Shown piece after piece: positions 17,920-28,741 of a stretch of 64,000 bases of DNA. The stretch's first letter is position 1, and every line of letters begins with the position of its first letter. A program made the translations under genes and the position numbers. Source of the DNA: Burkholderia cepacia (GTDB lineage Bacteria; Pseudomonadota; Gammaproteobacteria; Burkholderiales; Burkholderiaceae); the NCBI RefSeq assembly GCF_001718835.1, contig NZ_CP013444.1, positions 3,353,005 through 3,417,004 of the forward strand, in the 5' to 3' direction. The notes below the pieces were generated by a model. It did not search any database. It saw nothing but the letters and a program-made list of their open reading frames with translations, and was not told where the DNA came from.

Positions 17920-18825
17920 TCAGCCGCGCACCGTACGCCTGAACGGGAACCGCGCGGCCGGCAAGCCCGCGTATCGCGTCTGCGCAACGAACACGCCGCC
18001 TGCATGCCCGTCACCGGCCAGCGCGTCATCGCTCAGCCCGACGCGCGCGCTCGTCACATACAACCGGCCTTCACCGTCGATCGCGACGCAGCTCGGCTGC
18101 GCGGTCGGCACGGCGATACGCTCCGTCTCGACCCCGTCCGGTCCATAACGCACCACCCTTCGGCCGCCCCACTGCGCATTCCACAATCCGCCGTCGCGAT
18201 CCATCGTCGACCCGTCCGGGTCGCCGTCCGCATCCGTCAGCCTCGCGAACGGCCGCACGCCGGACGCGCCCGCGCGGCCGTAGTCGCAAACGAGGATTTC
18301 GCGCACCAGCGAATCGCAGAAATGCATCTTCGTGCCGTCCGGCGAGAACGCGATGCTGTTCGCGATCGCGGCCGCGGGCAACGCGAGCCGCTCGAGCGTG
18401 AGATCGGGATTGAGCCGGTAGAACCCGCCGACCGCGCGCGGCGGCTCGCCGCCTTCGTCCTTCATCCCGAACACGAACGCGCCGAACGGATCGCAGCGCC
18501 CGTCGTTCAGCCGCGTCGGCAGATCGGGTTCGACGTCGACGATCCGCGTAAATGCACCGGTGCGCAGGTCGAAGAACGCGAGATGCGTCGCGAGCCCGAC
18601 GAGCAGCACGTCCGGATCGTGCGTCAGCGCGAAGCACGCGAGCCGTTCGGGCATCGGCCACTGCGCGAGGTCCGAGCCGTCCGCGCGGCAGCGCCACAGC
18701 CGCGCACCTTCGATGTCCGTCCAGTACAGCGCGTGCGTCGCGTCGCACCACGTCGCGCCTTCGCCGAGCGTGTTGCGGCTGTCCACGAGCAGCGTCGCCC
18801 GCGCCGCCTGAATCTGCTGTTGCAT
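17920..18825 (-). CDS. SMP-30/gluconolactonase family sugar lactonase
   Basis: 301 aa from the ATG at 18825 (MQQQIQAARA), with GGAGAC in front; an upstream frame start at 18876 is less likely. Six-blade propeller of the SMP-30 family: metal-binding Glu in NTLGEGATW, Asn/Asp in LNDGRCDP, IANSIAFSPDGTKMHFCDS and DADGDPDGSTMDRDGGLW. Hydrolyses an aldonolactone to the acid. Last gene of the sugar operon after AraFGH, so likely L-arabinonolactonase. Confidence 0.87.
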   Translation of the reverse strand: MQQQIQAARATLLVDSRNTLGEGATWCDATHALYWTDIEGARLWRCRADGSDLAQWPMPERLACFALTHDPDVLLVGLATHLAFFDLRTGAFTRIVDVEPDLPTRLNDGRCDPFGAFVFGMKDEGGEPPRAVGGFYRLNPDLTLERLALPAAAIANSIAFSPDGTKMHFCDSLVREILVCDYGRAGASGVRPFARLTDADGDPDGSTMDRDGGLWNAQWGGRRVVRYGPDGVETERIAVPTAQPSCVAIDGEGRLYVTSARVGLSDDALAGDGHAGGVFVAQTRYAGLPAARFPFRRTVRG

Positions 18826-18888
18826 GCTGTCTCCAGAATGTCTGCCTGTATTCGCGCGCAGCCGCCCCGACAGCATCCGGCCCCGCCG

Positions 18889-19908
18889 TCAGACCCGCAT
18901 CGCGCGCCGCTGGTTGCGACGATACTGGTCGAACAGCACCGCGAGCAACAGAATTCCGCCGCGTATCAGATATTGGTAAAAGGTCGGCACATTCAGCAGG
19001 CTCATCGCGTCCTGCACGGAGCCCATGATCAGCACGCCGACGAGCACGCCGGAGATCGTCGCGACGCCACCCGTCAGCGACACGCCGCCGAGCACGCACG
19101 CGGAGATCACGCCGAGTTCGAGGCCGACCGACGTCTTCGGATCGCCGAGGCTCATCCGCGACGCGAGCATCACGCCGGCGAAGCCCGTCACGAGCCCCTG
19201 CAGCACGAACACCGCGATCTTGATGCGCATCACCGGCAGCCCCGCGAGCAACGCCGCCTCGCCGTTGCCGCCGACGGCCAGCACGTTCTTGCCGAACACC
19301 GTCCGACGCAGCAGGAAGCCGAACACGACGAAGCCGACGATGTTGCTCCAGATCGGATACGAGATGCCGAGGAACGACCCGCCGCCGAGATCGAAGAAGC
19401 GCTCCTCGGAGATCATCACCGCGTCGCCGTTCGACGTGATGAACGCGAGCCCGCGCACGACTTCCATCATCGCGAGCGTGACGATCAGCGAGTTGATCCG
19501 CCAGCGCGCGATCAGCACGCCGTTCACGAGCCCGACCGCACCGCCCGCGAGCACGCCGGCCGCGATGCCGAGCACGACGCTGTGCGTCGCGGTGATCAGC
19601 GTCGACGCGACGACGCCCGAGAACGCGACGATCGACGCCACCGACAGGTCGACTTCGCCGAGCGCGAGCACGAACATCATCGTCACCGCGATCGAGCCGA
19701 TCAGCGTGACCGACAGCAGCAGGCCCTGGATGTTGCGCGGCGTGAGGAAGTCCGGCACCGTCAGCGACAGCGTCGCGAACAGCACGAGGAACACCATCAC
19801 GATGCCGGAGCGGTTGATCAGTTGCCACACGCCGCCGCGCGGGCGCGCCGCCGGCGCAGGCGTGTCGGGGGAAGGGGAAGTGCCTTGAGGTTGCATGGCT
19901 TGGCTCAT
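18889..19908 (-). CDS. araH: Sugar ABC transporter permease (AraH/RbsC family)
   Basis: 339 aa; N-terminal cytoplasmic tail rich in Pro, then eight or more hydrophobic segments beginning SGIVMVFLVLFATLSLTVPD. Family landmarks LALGEVDLSVASIVAFSGV, VNGVLIARWRINSLIVTLAMM and GVSLTGGVATISGVLVG. Forms the inner-membrane channel with the ATPase encoded immediately upstream and the binding protein further upstream. Pentose specificity is inferred from the operon. Confidence 0.9.
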   Translation of the reverse strand: MSQAMQPQGTSPSPDTPAPAARPRGGVWQLINRSGIVMVFLVLFATLSLTVPDFLTPRNIQGLLLSVTLIGSIAVTMMFVLALGEVDLSVASIVAFSGVVASTLITATHSVVLGIAAGVLAGGAVGLVNGVLIARWRINSLIVTLAMMEVVRGLAFITSNGDAVMISEERFFDLGGGSFLGISYPIWSNIVGFVVFGFLLRRTVFGKNVLAVGGNGEAALLAGLPVMRIKIAVFVLQGLVTGFAGVMLASRMSLGDPKTSVGLELGVISACVLGGVSLTGGVATISGVLVGVLIMGSVQDAMSLLNVPTFYQYLIRGGILLLAVLFDQYRRNQRRAMRV

Positions 19909-19958
19909 GTCGTTACTCGTTTCCGTTCACGTTTCGCTTCGGTCCTGCTTTCGCGCCG

Positions 19959-21488
<1,530 letters not shown>

Positions 21489-21508
21489 CGCGTCCTCGCC
21501 GGCCGTCG

Positions 21509-22522
21509 TCAGATGCCGAGCTCGGCGCGCACGGCCTGCCAGTTCGCGCGCGTCATCAGCTTGCCGCTCGTCTGCGTGTCGGCCGGCGGCGTCTTGCCAT
21601 TGCGGATCCAGTCGACGAGGTTCTGCGTGCTGTCCTTGCCGTGGTTCGTCGAGCTGACGGCGATCGTCCCGTAGAAGCCGGTCGGCTCCTTCTTCTGGAA
21701 TTCGGCGAACGCCTCGCCCGCACCGTTGATGCCGACGCCGATCACGTCGGCGGCCGGGATGTGCAGCTGTTCGGTCGCGCGCACCGCGCCGAGCACGGTT
21801 TCCTCGTTCAGCGCGTAGACCACCCACTTCTTGATGTTCGGATGCCGCGCGAGCACCGGCGCGGCCGCGCTGAAGCCGCCTTCGTCGTCGGTCGTCTTCT
21901 GCGGCGCGTCGAAGATGTTCGCCTGGAGGAAACCGTTCGCGAGCAGCGCCTGCGTCGCGCCGTCGGTGCGCAGCTTCGCGGTCGGCAGCTCGTAGTTCGT
22001 GATCCGCAGCGCGCCGACTTCCTCGGGCTTCCAGCCGCGTCGCTTCATCTCGTCGGAAATCGCCTGGCCGACCTGGTTGCCGATCTTGGTCGCCGACATC
22101 CCGAGGTGCGGCACGTTCGACAGCGGCTTGCCGGTCGAATCGACGAGCTGGTCGTCGACGGTCACGAACTTCATGTTGTAGCGCTTCGCGCGCGCGGCGA
22201 TCGCCGGCCCGAGGCGCACGTCGGGCGCGCAGATCACGAAACCCTGCGCCCCTTGCGAACCGAGGTTGTCGATCGCGGCCAGCACCTTCTCGCCGTCGGG
22301 CGTGCCGATCTTCACGACCGAGAAATTCTCCTTCTGGCCGAGCGCGGACGCCGCGTTCTGCTCGTTGATGAACCATGCCTGCTCGGGCATCTTCACCAGG
22401 AAGCCGATCTTCAGCGGCGCGTCGGCGCGCGCGGCGCCCTGCATGCCGAGCGGCGCGATGCAAAGCGCGGCGAGCAGCGCGCGCAGCGTGTATCGGCGAA
22501 TCGTGTGGGTCGTGCGGTTCAT
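21509..22522 (-). CDS. araF: Periplasmic sugar-binding protein (AraF-like)
   Basis: 337 aa from ATG at 22522 with GGAGAC upstream. Signal peptide with Arg-rich start and cleavage near GAARADAPL. Type I periplasmic fold: LKIGFLVKMPEQAWFINEQN, KFVTVDDQLVDSTGKP, VIGVGINGAGEAF, matching L-arabinose-binding proteins of the AraF type more than ribose or xylose binders. Delivers sugar to AraGH. Follows the sugar-dehydrogenase fossil. Confidence 0.88.
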   Translation of the reverse strand: MNRTTHTIRRYTLRALLAALCIAPLGMQGAARADAPLKIGFLVKMPEQAWFINEQNAASALGQKENFSVVKIGTPDGEKVLAAIDNLGSQGAQGFVICAPDVRLGPAIAARAKRYNMKFVTVDDQLVDSTGKPLSNVPHLGMSATKIGNQVGQAISDEMKRRGWKPEEVGALRITNYELPTAKLRTDGATQALLANGFLQANIFDAPQKTTDDEGGFSAAAPVLARHPNIKKWVVYALNEETVLGAVRATEQLHIPAADVIGVGINGAGEAFAEFQKKEPTGFYGTIAVSSTNHGKDSTQNLVDWIRNGKTPPADTQTSGKLMTRANWQAVRAELGI

Positions 22523-22597
22523 GCGGTGTCTCCTTGTATTGGCCTGGGTCTTCAACATCCGTCGTGCACGGTCGCAGTGGAACGCGCCGGCACGATG

Positions 22598-22765
<168 letters not shown>

Positions 22766-23695
22766 TCAGTGCGCCCAGCGCAGCACGAGCGGATCGAGCC
22801 GGCGCGCGATCGCGAGCAGTTCCGCGCGCGTGTCCGGATGCAGTTCCGGCATCGGATGCCGTGGCCGCTCGCACGCGATCACGCCGCCTTCGCGCATCAG
22901 CGCTTTCGCGGTGAGGATCCCGGACTGGCGGTTCTCGTGGTTGATCAGCGGCAGCCACGCCTGATAGCGCGCGAACGCATCGTCGTGCCGGCCTTCGCGG
23001 AACGCTTCGAGAATCGGCCGGATGCCGTCCGGAAACCCGCCGCCCGTCATCGCGCCGGACGCGCCGGCATGCAGGTCGGCGAGCAGCGTGATCGCCTCCT
23101 CGCCGTCCCACGGCCCCTCGATCGCGTCGCCGCCGAGCCGGATCAGCTCACGCAGCTTGTTCGCCGCCCCGGGCGTCTCGATCTTGAAGTACGCGACCTG
23201 CTCGATCTCGCGCGCCATCCGCGCGAGGAACGGCGCGGACAGCACCGTGCCGCTCGCGGGCGCATCCTGGATCATGATCGGGATCGCGATCGCGTCCGAC
23301 ACGCGCGCAAAGAAATCGAAGACCTGCGCTTCCGGCACGCGGAACGTCGCGCCGTGATAAGGCGGCATCGCCATCACCATCGCCGCGCCGAGCTGCTGCG
23401 CGCGCAGGCTGCGCGCCGCGCACACCTGCGTGCTGTAGTGCGACGTCGTGACGATCACCGGCACGCGGCCCGCGACGTGTTCGAGGATCGTGCGCGTGAG
23501 CACGTCGCGTTCGTCGTCGGTGATCGCGAACTGCTCGGAGAAATTCGCGAGGATGCACAGCCCGTCGGAACCCGCGTCGATCATGAAATCGACCGCGCGT
23601 TTCTGGCTCGCGAGGTCGAGCTCGCCGGTGTCGGTGAAGGTCGTCGGGACGACGGGGAAGATGCCGCGATAGCGCGGCGGACGGCTCGTGGTCAT
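22766..23695 (-). CDS. 2-keto-3-deoxy-L-arabonate dehydratase (DapA superfamily)
   Basis: 309 aa from ATG at 23695 (MTTSRPPRYRGIFPVVPTTF), the length known for the Azospirillum enzyme. DHDPS/NAL barrel with the Schiff-base Lys in VAYFKIETPG and the loop GLCILANFSEQFAITDDER. Yields alpha-ketoglutaric semialdehyde from 2-keto-3-deoxyarabonate. Adjacent to the aldonate dehydratase of the same pathway. An aldolase or dihydrodipicolinate-like activity is the alternative within this superfamily. Confidence 0.8.
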   Translation of the reverse strand: MTTSRPPRYRGIFPVVPTTFTDTGELDLASQKRAVDFMIDAGSDGLCILANFSEQFAITDDERDVLTRTILEHVAGRVPVIVTTSHYSTQVCAARSLRAQQLGAAMVMAMPPYHGATFRVPEAQVFDFFARVSDAIAIPIMIQDAPASGTVLSAPFLARMAREIEQVAYFKIETPGAANKLRELIRLGGDAIEGPWDGEEAITLLADLHAGASGAMTGGGFPDGIRPILEAFREGRHDDAFARYQAWLPLINHENRQSGILTAKALMREGGVIACERPRHPMPELHPDTRAELLAIARRLDPLVLRWAH

Positions 23696-23723
23696 GATTC
23701 GGGTCCTGCGTTCGAAACGGCGG

Positions 23724-25100
23724 TCAGCCGGAAAAGGGTCGCGATTCACGGGCGGGCGCGCCCGCGGCCGGCTGCGGCGCGCGCAGCGCCGCGCGGACCA
23801 CGAACGTGATCAGCACCGCGAACAGCAGCGTCGCCGCAAGGAAATACAGGCCGGCAGCGAGGCTGCCGGTCGCCTGTTTGATCAGGCCGATGCCGTACGG
23901 CCCGACATAGCCGCCGAGATTCGCGAGCGAGTTGATCGCCGCGATGCCGACCGCCGCGCCCGTCCCGGTCAGGAATTCGCCGGGAAGCGCCCATACGACG
24001 GCCTGGATCGAGTAAAGCGAGAATGCCGTGAGACAGATGAACAGGAACTGCAGCGCGGGCTGCCGCGCCCATGCGCTCGCGGCCACCGTCAGCGCGGCCG
24101 CGGCCGACACAACGACGATGTGCCGGTAGCGGTCGCCCGTGCGATCCGAATGGCGCGGCACGATCAGCAGCCCGATCACCGCGAACAGGTACGGCACGGC
24201 GGACAGCAGGCCGGTGGCCGCGTCGCCCGCGCCGAACGCGTGAATGATCGACGGCAGCCACAGCGACAGCCCGTAGATGCACAGCGGGAACGGCAGGAAC
24301 AGGGCCGCGAGCAGCAGCACGCGCCGGTCGGCCAGCGCGGCGAGCGGATTGCGGTGCACGTCGGGGCGGTAGGCCTCGCGATCGGCGGCGAGCTGGCGCG
24401 CGATCCAGCGCCGTTCGTCGTCGCTCAGCCAGCGCGCACGGTCCGGCGAATCGGGCAGCAGCCGTAGCGTCGGCCACGCGAGCAGCACGGCCGGCAGGCC
24501 GCTCACGACGAACAGCAGCTGCCAGTTCGACAGCCCGAACAGCCCGTGCGTGGTCAGCAGCAGCCCCGCGAGCGGGCCCGTCACGATGCCCGCGAGCGGC
24601 TGCGCGAGCACGAGCAGGCCGAACACGCGCGCGCGGTCGCGCATCGGAAACCACTGCGTGAGGAAATACAGGATGCCCGGATACAGGCCGGCCTCGGCCG
24701 CGCCGAGCAGGAAGCGCAGCGTGTAGAAGCTGGCCGGCCCGCGCACGAGCGCCATCGCCATCGTGATCGCGCCCCACGTCGCGAGGATGCGCGCGAACCA
24801 TACCCGCGCGCCGAAGCGGTCGAGCGCCAGATTGCTCGGCACCTCGCACAGGAAATAGCCCACGAAGAACAGGCCCGCGCCGAGCCCGTATGCCGCGTCG
24901 CTCAGGCCGACGGCCGCGTTCATGTGCAGCTTCGCGAAGCCGACGACCGTGCGGTCGACATAGGCCACCACGTAGATCAGCGCGAGGAACGGCACCAGCT
25001 TGCGCGTGAGCATGCGCATCAGCTGCCGTTCGTCGACGGCGGCCGACGGGCCGAATCGAGCCGCGGCCGGGGTCGCGGACGGGTGCTGTGTCGTCGTCAT
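23724..25100 (-). CDS. MFS transporter, anion:cation symporter family
   Basis: 458 aa; ATG at 25100 behind GGAGAC. Twelve hydrophobic segments; ACS-family landmarks YVDRTVVGFAKLHMNAAVGLSD, YFLCEVPSNLALDRFGARVWFARI and AAEAGLYPGILYFLTQWFP. This family usually moves organic or sugar acids such as galactonate, glucarate or tartrate. Placed between the two dehydratases, so an aldonate (L-arabonate) importer is likely, giving the operon a second substrate route besides AraFGH. Confidence 0.85.
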   Translation of the reverse strand: MTTTQHPSATPAAARFGPSAAVDERQLMRMLTRKLVPFLALIYVVAYVDRTVVGFAKLHMNAAVGLSDAAYGLGAGLFFVGYFLCEVPSNLALDRFGARVWFARILATWGAITMAMALVRGPASFYTLRFLLGAAEAGLYPGILYFLTQWFPMRDRARVFGLLVLAQPLAGIVTGPLAGLLLTTHGLFGLSNWQLLFVVSGLPAVLLAWPTLRLLPDSPDRARWLSDDERRWIARQLAADREAYRPDVHRNPLAALADRRVLLLAALFLPFPLCIYGLSLWLPSIIHAFGAGDAATGLLSAVPYLFAVIGLLIVPRHSDRTGDRYRHIVVVSAAAALTVAASAWARQPALQFLFICLTAFSLYSIQAVVWALPGEFLTGTGAAVGIAAINSLANLGGYVGPYGIGLIKQATGSLAAGLYFLAATLLFAVLITFVVRAALRAPQPAAGAPARESRPFSG

Positions 25101-25190
25101 CGTGTCTCCATGGTGGACTGCGCCGGCGTCGTCGCCGGTCCGTCCTGCTTCATCCGTGCCGCGTATCGCGCACGCCGCACCGCACCCTGC

Positions 25191-26942
25191 TCAATGCGAA
25201 TGGCTCGGCACGTCCGCGCCGCGCGTGCCGACCAGGAAGTCGAGGTCGCACCCCTCGTCGGCCTGCAGCACGTGATCGATGTACAGCCGTGCGTAGCCGC
25301 CCTTGCCGAGCTGCCCGGCCACGCCCGGCGCCGCGGTCGGATCGACGTCCGACAAACGGCGCTGAAGTTCGTCATCGGTAATGTCGAGATGCAGCGTGCC
25401 GGCCTCGCAGTCGAGCTCGATCCAGTCGCCGTTGCGCACGGCCGCGAGCGGCCCGCCGGCGGCGGCCTCCGGCGCGACGTGCAGCACGACCGTGCCGTAC
25501 GCGGTGCCGCTCATCCGCGCGTCGGAAATCCGCACCATGTCCTTCACGCCCTGGCGCAGCAGCTTCGGCGGCAGCCCCATGTTGCCGACCTCGGCCATGC
25601 CCGGATAACCGCGCGGCCCGCAGTTCTTCAGCACGAGCACCGAGCTGGCGTCGACGTCGAGCGCCTCGTCGTTGATCGTCGCCTTGTAGTGGTCGAGGTT
25701 CTCGAACACGACCGCGCGGCCGCGATGCTTCAGCAGCTCGGGGCTCGCCGCCGACGGCTTCAGCACCGCGCCGCGCGGCGCGAGATTGCCGCGCAGGATG
25801 CAGATGCCGCCGTCCGCGATCAGCGGCCGGTCGAGCGGGCGGATCACTTCGTCGTCGTAGTTCGGCGCTTCGCGCACGTTGTCCCACAGCGACTTGCCGT
25901 TCACCGTCAGCGCGTCCGGGTGCGGCAGCAGCCCGCCTTCGCCGAGCCGGCGCAGCACGGCCGGCAGCCCGCCCGCGTAATAGAACTCCTCCATCAGGAA
26001 GCGCCCCGACGGCATCAGGTCGACGATCGTCGGCGTGTCGCGGCCGATGCGCATCCAGTCCTCCAGTTCGAGCGGCACGCCGATGCGGCCGGCGATCGCC
26101 TTCAGGTGGATCACCGCATTCGTCGAGCCGCCGATCGCCGCATTCGCGCGGATCGCGTTCTCGAACGCCGCGCGCGTGAGGACCTTCGACAGCACCAGCC
26201 CTTCGAGCGCCATCTCGACGATGCGGATGCCGGACATGTGCGCGAGCACGTAGCGGCGCGAATCGACCGCCGGAATCGCCGCGTTGTGCGGCAGCGCGAC
26301 GCCGAGCGCCTCGGCCATGCACGCCATCGTCGACGCGGTGCCCATCGTGTTGCAGGTGCCGGCCGAGCGCGACATCCCGGCTTCGGCCGACAGGAAATGA
26401 TGCAGGTCGATCTCGCCGGCCTTCAGTGATTCATGCAGCTGCCACACGGCCGTGCCCGAGCCGATGTTCCTGCCTTCGAGCTTGCCGTTCAGCATCGGGC
26501 CGCCCGACACGACGATCGCCGGCACGTCGCAGCTCGCCGCGCCCATCAGCAGCGCGGGCGTCGTCTTGTCGCAGCCGGCGAGCAGCACGACCGCGTCGAT
26601 CGGGTTGCCGCGGATCGCTTCCTCGACGTCCATCGACGCGAGGTTGCGCGTGAGCATCGCCGACGGGCGCAGGTTCGATTCGCCGTTCGAGAACACCGGG
26701 AACTCGACCGGGAAGCCGCCCGCTTCGGAGATCCCGCGCTTCACGTGCTCGGCGAGCTTGCGGAAGTGCGCGTTGCACGGCGTCAGTTCGGACCACGTGT
26801 TGCAGATGCCGATGATCGGACGGCCATCGAACTCGTGATCGGGAATGCCCTGATTCTTCATCCAGCTCCGGTACATGAAGCCGTTCTTGTCGTTCGTGCC
26901 GAACCATTGGGCGGAGCGCAGCCTGGGTTTTGTTGCCGACAT
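25191..26942 (-). CDS. L-arabonate dehydratase (IlvD/Edd family)
   Basis: 583 aa, the length of characterised L-arabinonate dehydratases. Cysteines expected to bind the Fe-S cluster are at Cys56 (SELTPCN), Cys124 (LAGCDKTTPA) and Cys197 (SAGTCNTMGT). Other landmarks are VFSNGESNLRPSAML, IGGSTNAVIH and the C-terminal RMSGTAYGTVVLH with its Ser base. Dehydrates L-arabonate to 2-keto-3-deoxyarabonate. First gene of the operon and divergent from the LysR gene. D-fuconate or D-xylonate activity is possible for the family. Confidence 0.87.
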   Translation of the reverse strand: MSATKPRLRSAQWFGTNDKNGFMYRSWMKNQGIPDHEFDGRPIIGICNTWSELTPCNAHFRKLAEHVKRGISEAGGFPVEFPVFSNGESNLRPSAMLTRNLASMDVEEAIRGNPIDAVVLLAGCDKTTPALLMGAASCDVPAIVVSGGPMLNGKLEGRNIGSGTAVWQLHESLKAGEIDLHHFLSAEAGMSRSAGTCNTMGTASTMACMAEALGVALPHNAAIPAVDSRRYVLAHMSGIRIVEMALEGLVLSKVLTRAAFENAIRANAAIGGSTNAVIHLKAIAGRIGVPLELEDWMRIGRDTPTIVDLMPSGRFLMEEFYYAGGLPAVLRRLGEGGLLPHPDALTVNGKSLWDNVREAPNYDDEVIRPLDRPLIADGGICILRGNLAPRGAVLKPSAASPELLKHRGRAVVFENLDHYKATINDEALDVDASSVLVLKNCGPRGYPGMAEVGNMGLPPKLLRQGVKDMVRISDARMSGTAYGTVVLHVAPEAAAGGPLAAVRNGDWIELDCEAGTLHLDITDDELQRRLSDVDPTAAPGVAGQLGKGGYARLYIDHVLQADEGCDLDFLVGTRGADVPSHSH

Positions 26943-27021
26943 CGTCAGTCCTGTGGTGACGGGATACCGGCGCAGTCTAGGCAGAATTTTGATAACTGGC
27001 TAATGACGTTTTTGGCGATTA

Positions 27022-27043
27022 CGATATCGATTCCGATATCGAT
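27022..27043. promoter_or_regulatory. Duplicated CGATATCGAT motif in the divergent promoter
   Basis: Two copies of CGATATCGAT (27022-27031 and 27034-27043) separated by two bases, in the 114-base gap between the aldonate dehydratase and LysR genes, ending 13 bases before the LysR start. Each copy contains self-complementary cores, so it is a plausible regulator site and lies where the LysR ribosome site would be expected. Confidence 0.5.
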
Positions 27044-27056
27044 ATAAACCCGTACG

Positions 27057-28007
27057 ATGCCCGAAGCCAGCCCGTGGGGAAACCGTGGCCGCCTGAAGAC
27101 GCGCCAGCTTCTGCTGGTCGTCGCGCTCGCCGACGAAGGCAGCATTCACCGCGCGGCGGCCGCGCTGAACATGACGCAGCCGGCCGCGTCGAAGCTGCTG
27201 CGCGAACTGGAGGAATCGATCGGCGCGGTGCTGTTCGAACGCCTGCCGCGCGGGATGCGGCCGACGCTGTACGGCGACGCGCTGATCCGTCACGCGCGCG
27301 CGGCGCTCGGCAGCCTCGACCAGGCGCACGAGGAACTGGCCGCGCTGAAGGCCGGCCATCTCGGCCACGTGGCGGTGGGCGCGATCACGTCGCCGGGCTT
27401 GCGGCTGGTGCCGCCGGCCGTGGCCGCGGTGAAGGGCACGCATGCGGGCCTGCACGTGTCGGTCGAGATCGACACCAGCAACGTGCTGCTCGAACATCTC
27501 GCGCAGGAGAAGATCGACATCGTGGTCGGCCGGCTTTCCGCCGAACACGACAAGCTGCGGCTGCGCTACGAGCCGCTGACCGGCGAGTCGGTGGCGGCCG
27601 TCGTGCGGACCGGTCATCCGCTGCTCGCGCAGGCGCCGCTGGCGCTCGCGGACGTGCAGCGCGCCGCGTGGGTCGTGCCGCCGGCCGGCAGCGTGTTGCG
27701 CCACCGCTTCGATCTCGTGTTCCAGCGCGCAAGCCTCGCGCCGCCGGCGAACCTCGTCGAAACGGCGGCGCTGCTGTTCATCACGCAGTTGCTGGAGCAG
27801 AGCGACATGATCGCGGTGCTGGCCGAGGACGTCGCGCGCTACTACGCGCGGCACGGGATCGTCACGGTGCTGCCGCTGGAGATGGATTGCCGGATGGACG
27901 ATTTCGGCATCATCACGCGCACCGACCGGCTGCATTCACCGGCCGTCGCGGTGATGGCCGACGCGATTCGCGCGGCCGCGCGGGATGTGTACGGAATCGT
28001 GCCGTGA
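27057..28007 (+). CDS. LysR-family regulator (GbpR type) of the sugar operon
   Basis: 316 aa. N-terminal HTH: LLLVVALADEGSIHRAAAAL then NMTQPAASKLLRELEESIG. The effector domain follows from about residue 95 (GHLGHVAVGAITSPGLRLVP). GbpR-type LysR proteins are known to control sugar catabolism and sugar-binding protein genes. Divergent from the arabonate dehydratase gene, the usual place of the operon's activator. The C-terminal ADAIRAAARDVYG is echoed by the orphan fragment at 33532-33597. Confidence 0.9.
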   Translation: MPEASPWGNRGRLKTRQLLLVVALADEGSIHRAAAALNMTQPAASKLLRELEESIGAVLFERLPRGMRPTLYGDALIRHARAALGSLDQAHEELAALKAGHLGHVAVGAITSPGLRLVPPAVAAVKGTHAGLHVSVEIDTSNVLLEHLAQEKIDIVVGRLSAEHDKLRLRYEPLTGESVAAVVRTGHPLLAQAPLALADVQRAAWVVPPAGSVLRHRFDLVFQRASLAPPANLVETAALLFITQLLEQSDMIAVLAEDVARYYARHGIVTVLPLEMDCRMDDFGIITRTDRLHSPAVAVMADAIRAAARDVYGIVP

Positions 28008-28282
28008 CGCGGCGGCCGGGCCCTTCGTCGGGGGGCGTCTTCTCCATGGGCGACGCGATCTACCGGAGCGTGAAGCGGCTCGACGACGAGACGCTCGCGC
28101 GCGCCGAACTCGTCCATCGCCTGCTCGGCGACTCGAGCGTGCCGCGAACGCAATGCGCGTGCCGCTCGGTCGATGACGGTCGCGCATCTCGAATCGGCCA
28201 GGCGCATCGTGATGGGGCTCGTCGAAGGCGGATAACACCGGCGCGCGTGCCGCACGCGCACCGGCCGACATGCCGGACGATG
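28008..28282 (+). other. Gap with a possible decayed small gene
   Basis: From 28047 a frame reads MGDAIYRSVKRLDDETLARA then EL(V)HRLLGDSSV; from about 28173 another frame reads MTVAHLESARRIVMGLVEGG and stops at 28235. The two could be a frameshifted small protein. No family recognised. The rest is featureless. Confidence 0.3.
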
Positions 28283-28681
28283 CTACTCCGTGCGCATCCC
28301 GATACGAAGCTGATTGCGGAGCGCCGTCACACCGGCGACCTGCTGCGCGGCATTGACCGCCAGCGGAATCTGCACGTTGTCCGGGACGCTACCTGACAGC
28401 GTCACCGTGCCGTCGGACGCACGAATCAGGATGCGGCTCGAGTCGAGCCCGCGCGTGCGTGCGAGTGCCGCGGCCACGCGCTTGACGAGCTGCCGGTTCA
28501 TCTTGCGCCGGGCCCGCGCGGCGTCGCGGTTCGAGCCGGCGGCGCCGGCAACGCCGGCATCGCTCGTCGCAGCGGCAGCCGACACGGCGGTCGATGCAGG
28601 CGGCTGGGCAAATGCCGGCGCCGCGGTCGCGACGAGCAGCGCGACGAGCATCATGACGAGTCTGGGATTCGAATGAATCAT
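28283..28681 (-). CDS. BON-domain periplasmic protein
   Basis: 132 aa from ATG at 28681 (an upstream GTG at 28720 is possible). Signal peptide RLVMMLVALLVATAAPAFA, an Ala/Ser-rich linker, basic segment RARRKMNRQLVKRV, and one BON domain (about 70-130): SRILIRASDGTVTLSGSVPD and VAGVTALRNQLRI. BON domains bind phospholipids or envelope polymers, as in OsmY. Downstream of the porin on the same strand, 60 bases apart, so perhaps cotranscribed. Confidence 0.85.
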   Translation of the reverse strand: MIHSNPRLVMMLVALLVATAAPAFAQPPASTAVSAAAATSDAGVAGAAGSNRDAARARRKMNRQLVKRVAAALARTRGLDSSRILIRASDGTVTLSGSVPDNVQIPLAVNAAQQVAGVTALRNQLRIGMRTE

Positions 28682-28741
28682 GTGTGAATTCCGCAAAAGG
28701 AGGGAGATCGAACGACGCACCGGCAGCTGAAGCCGCGCGCA

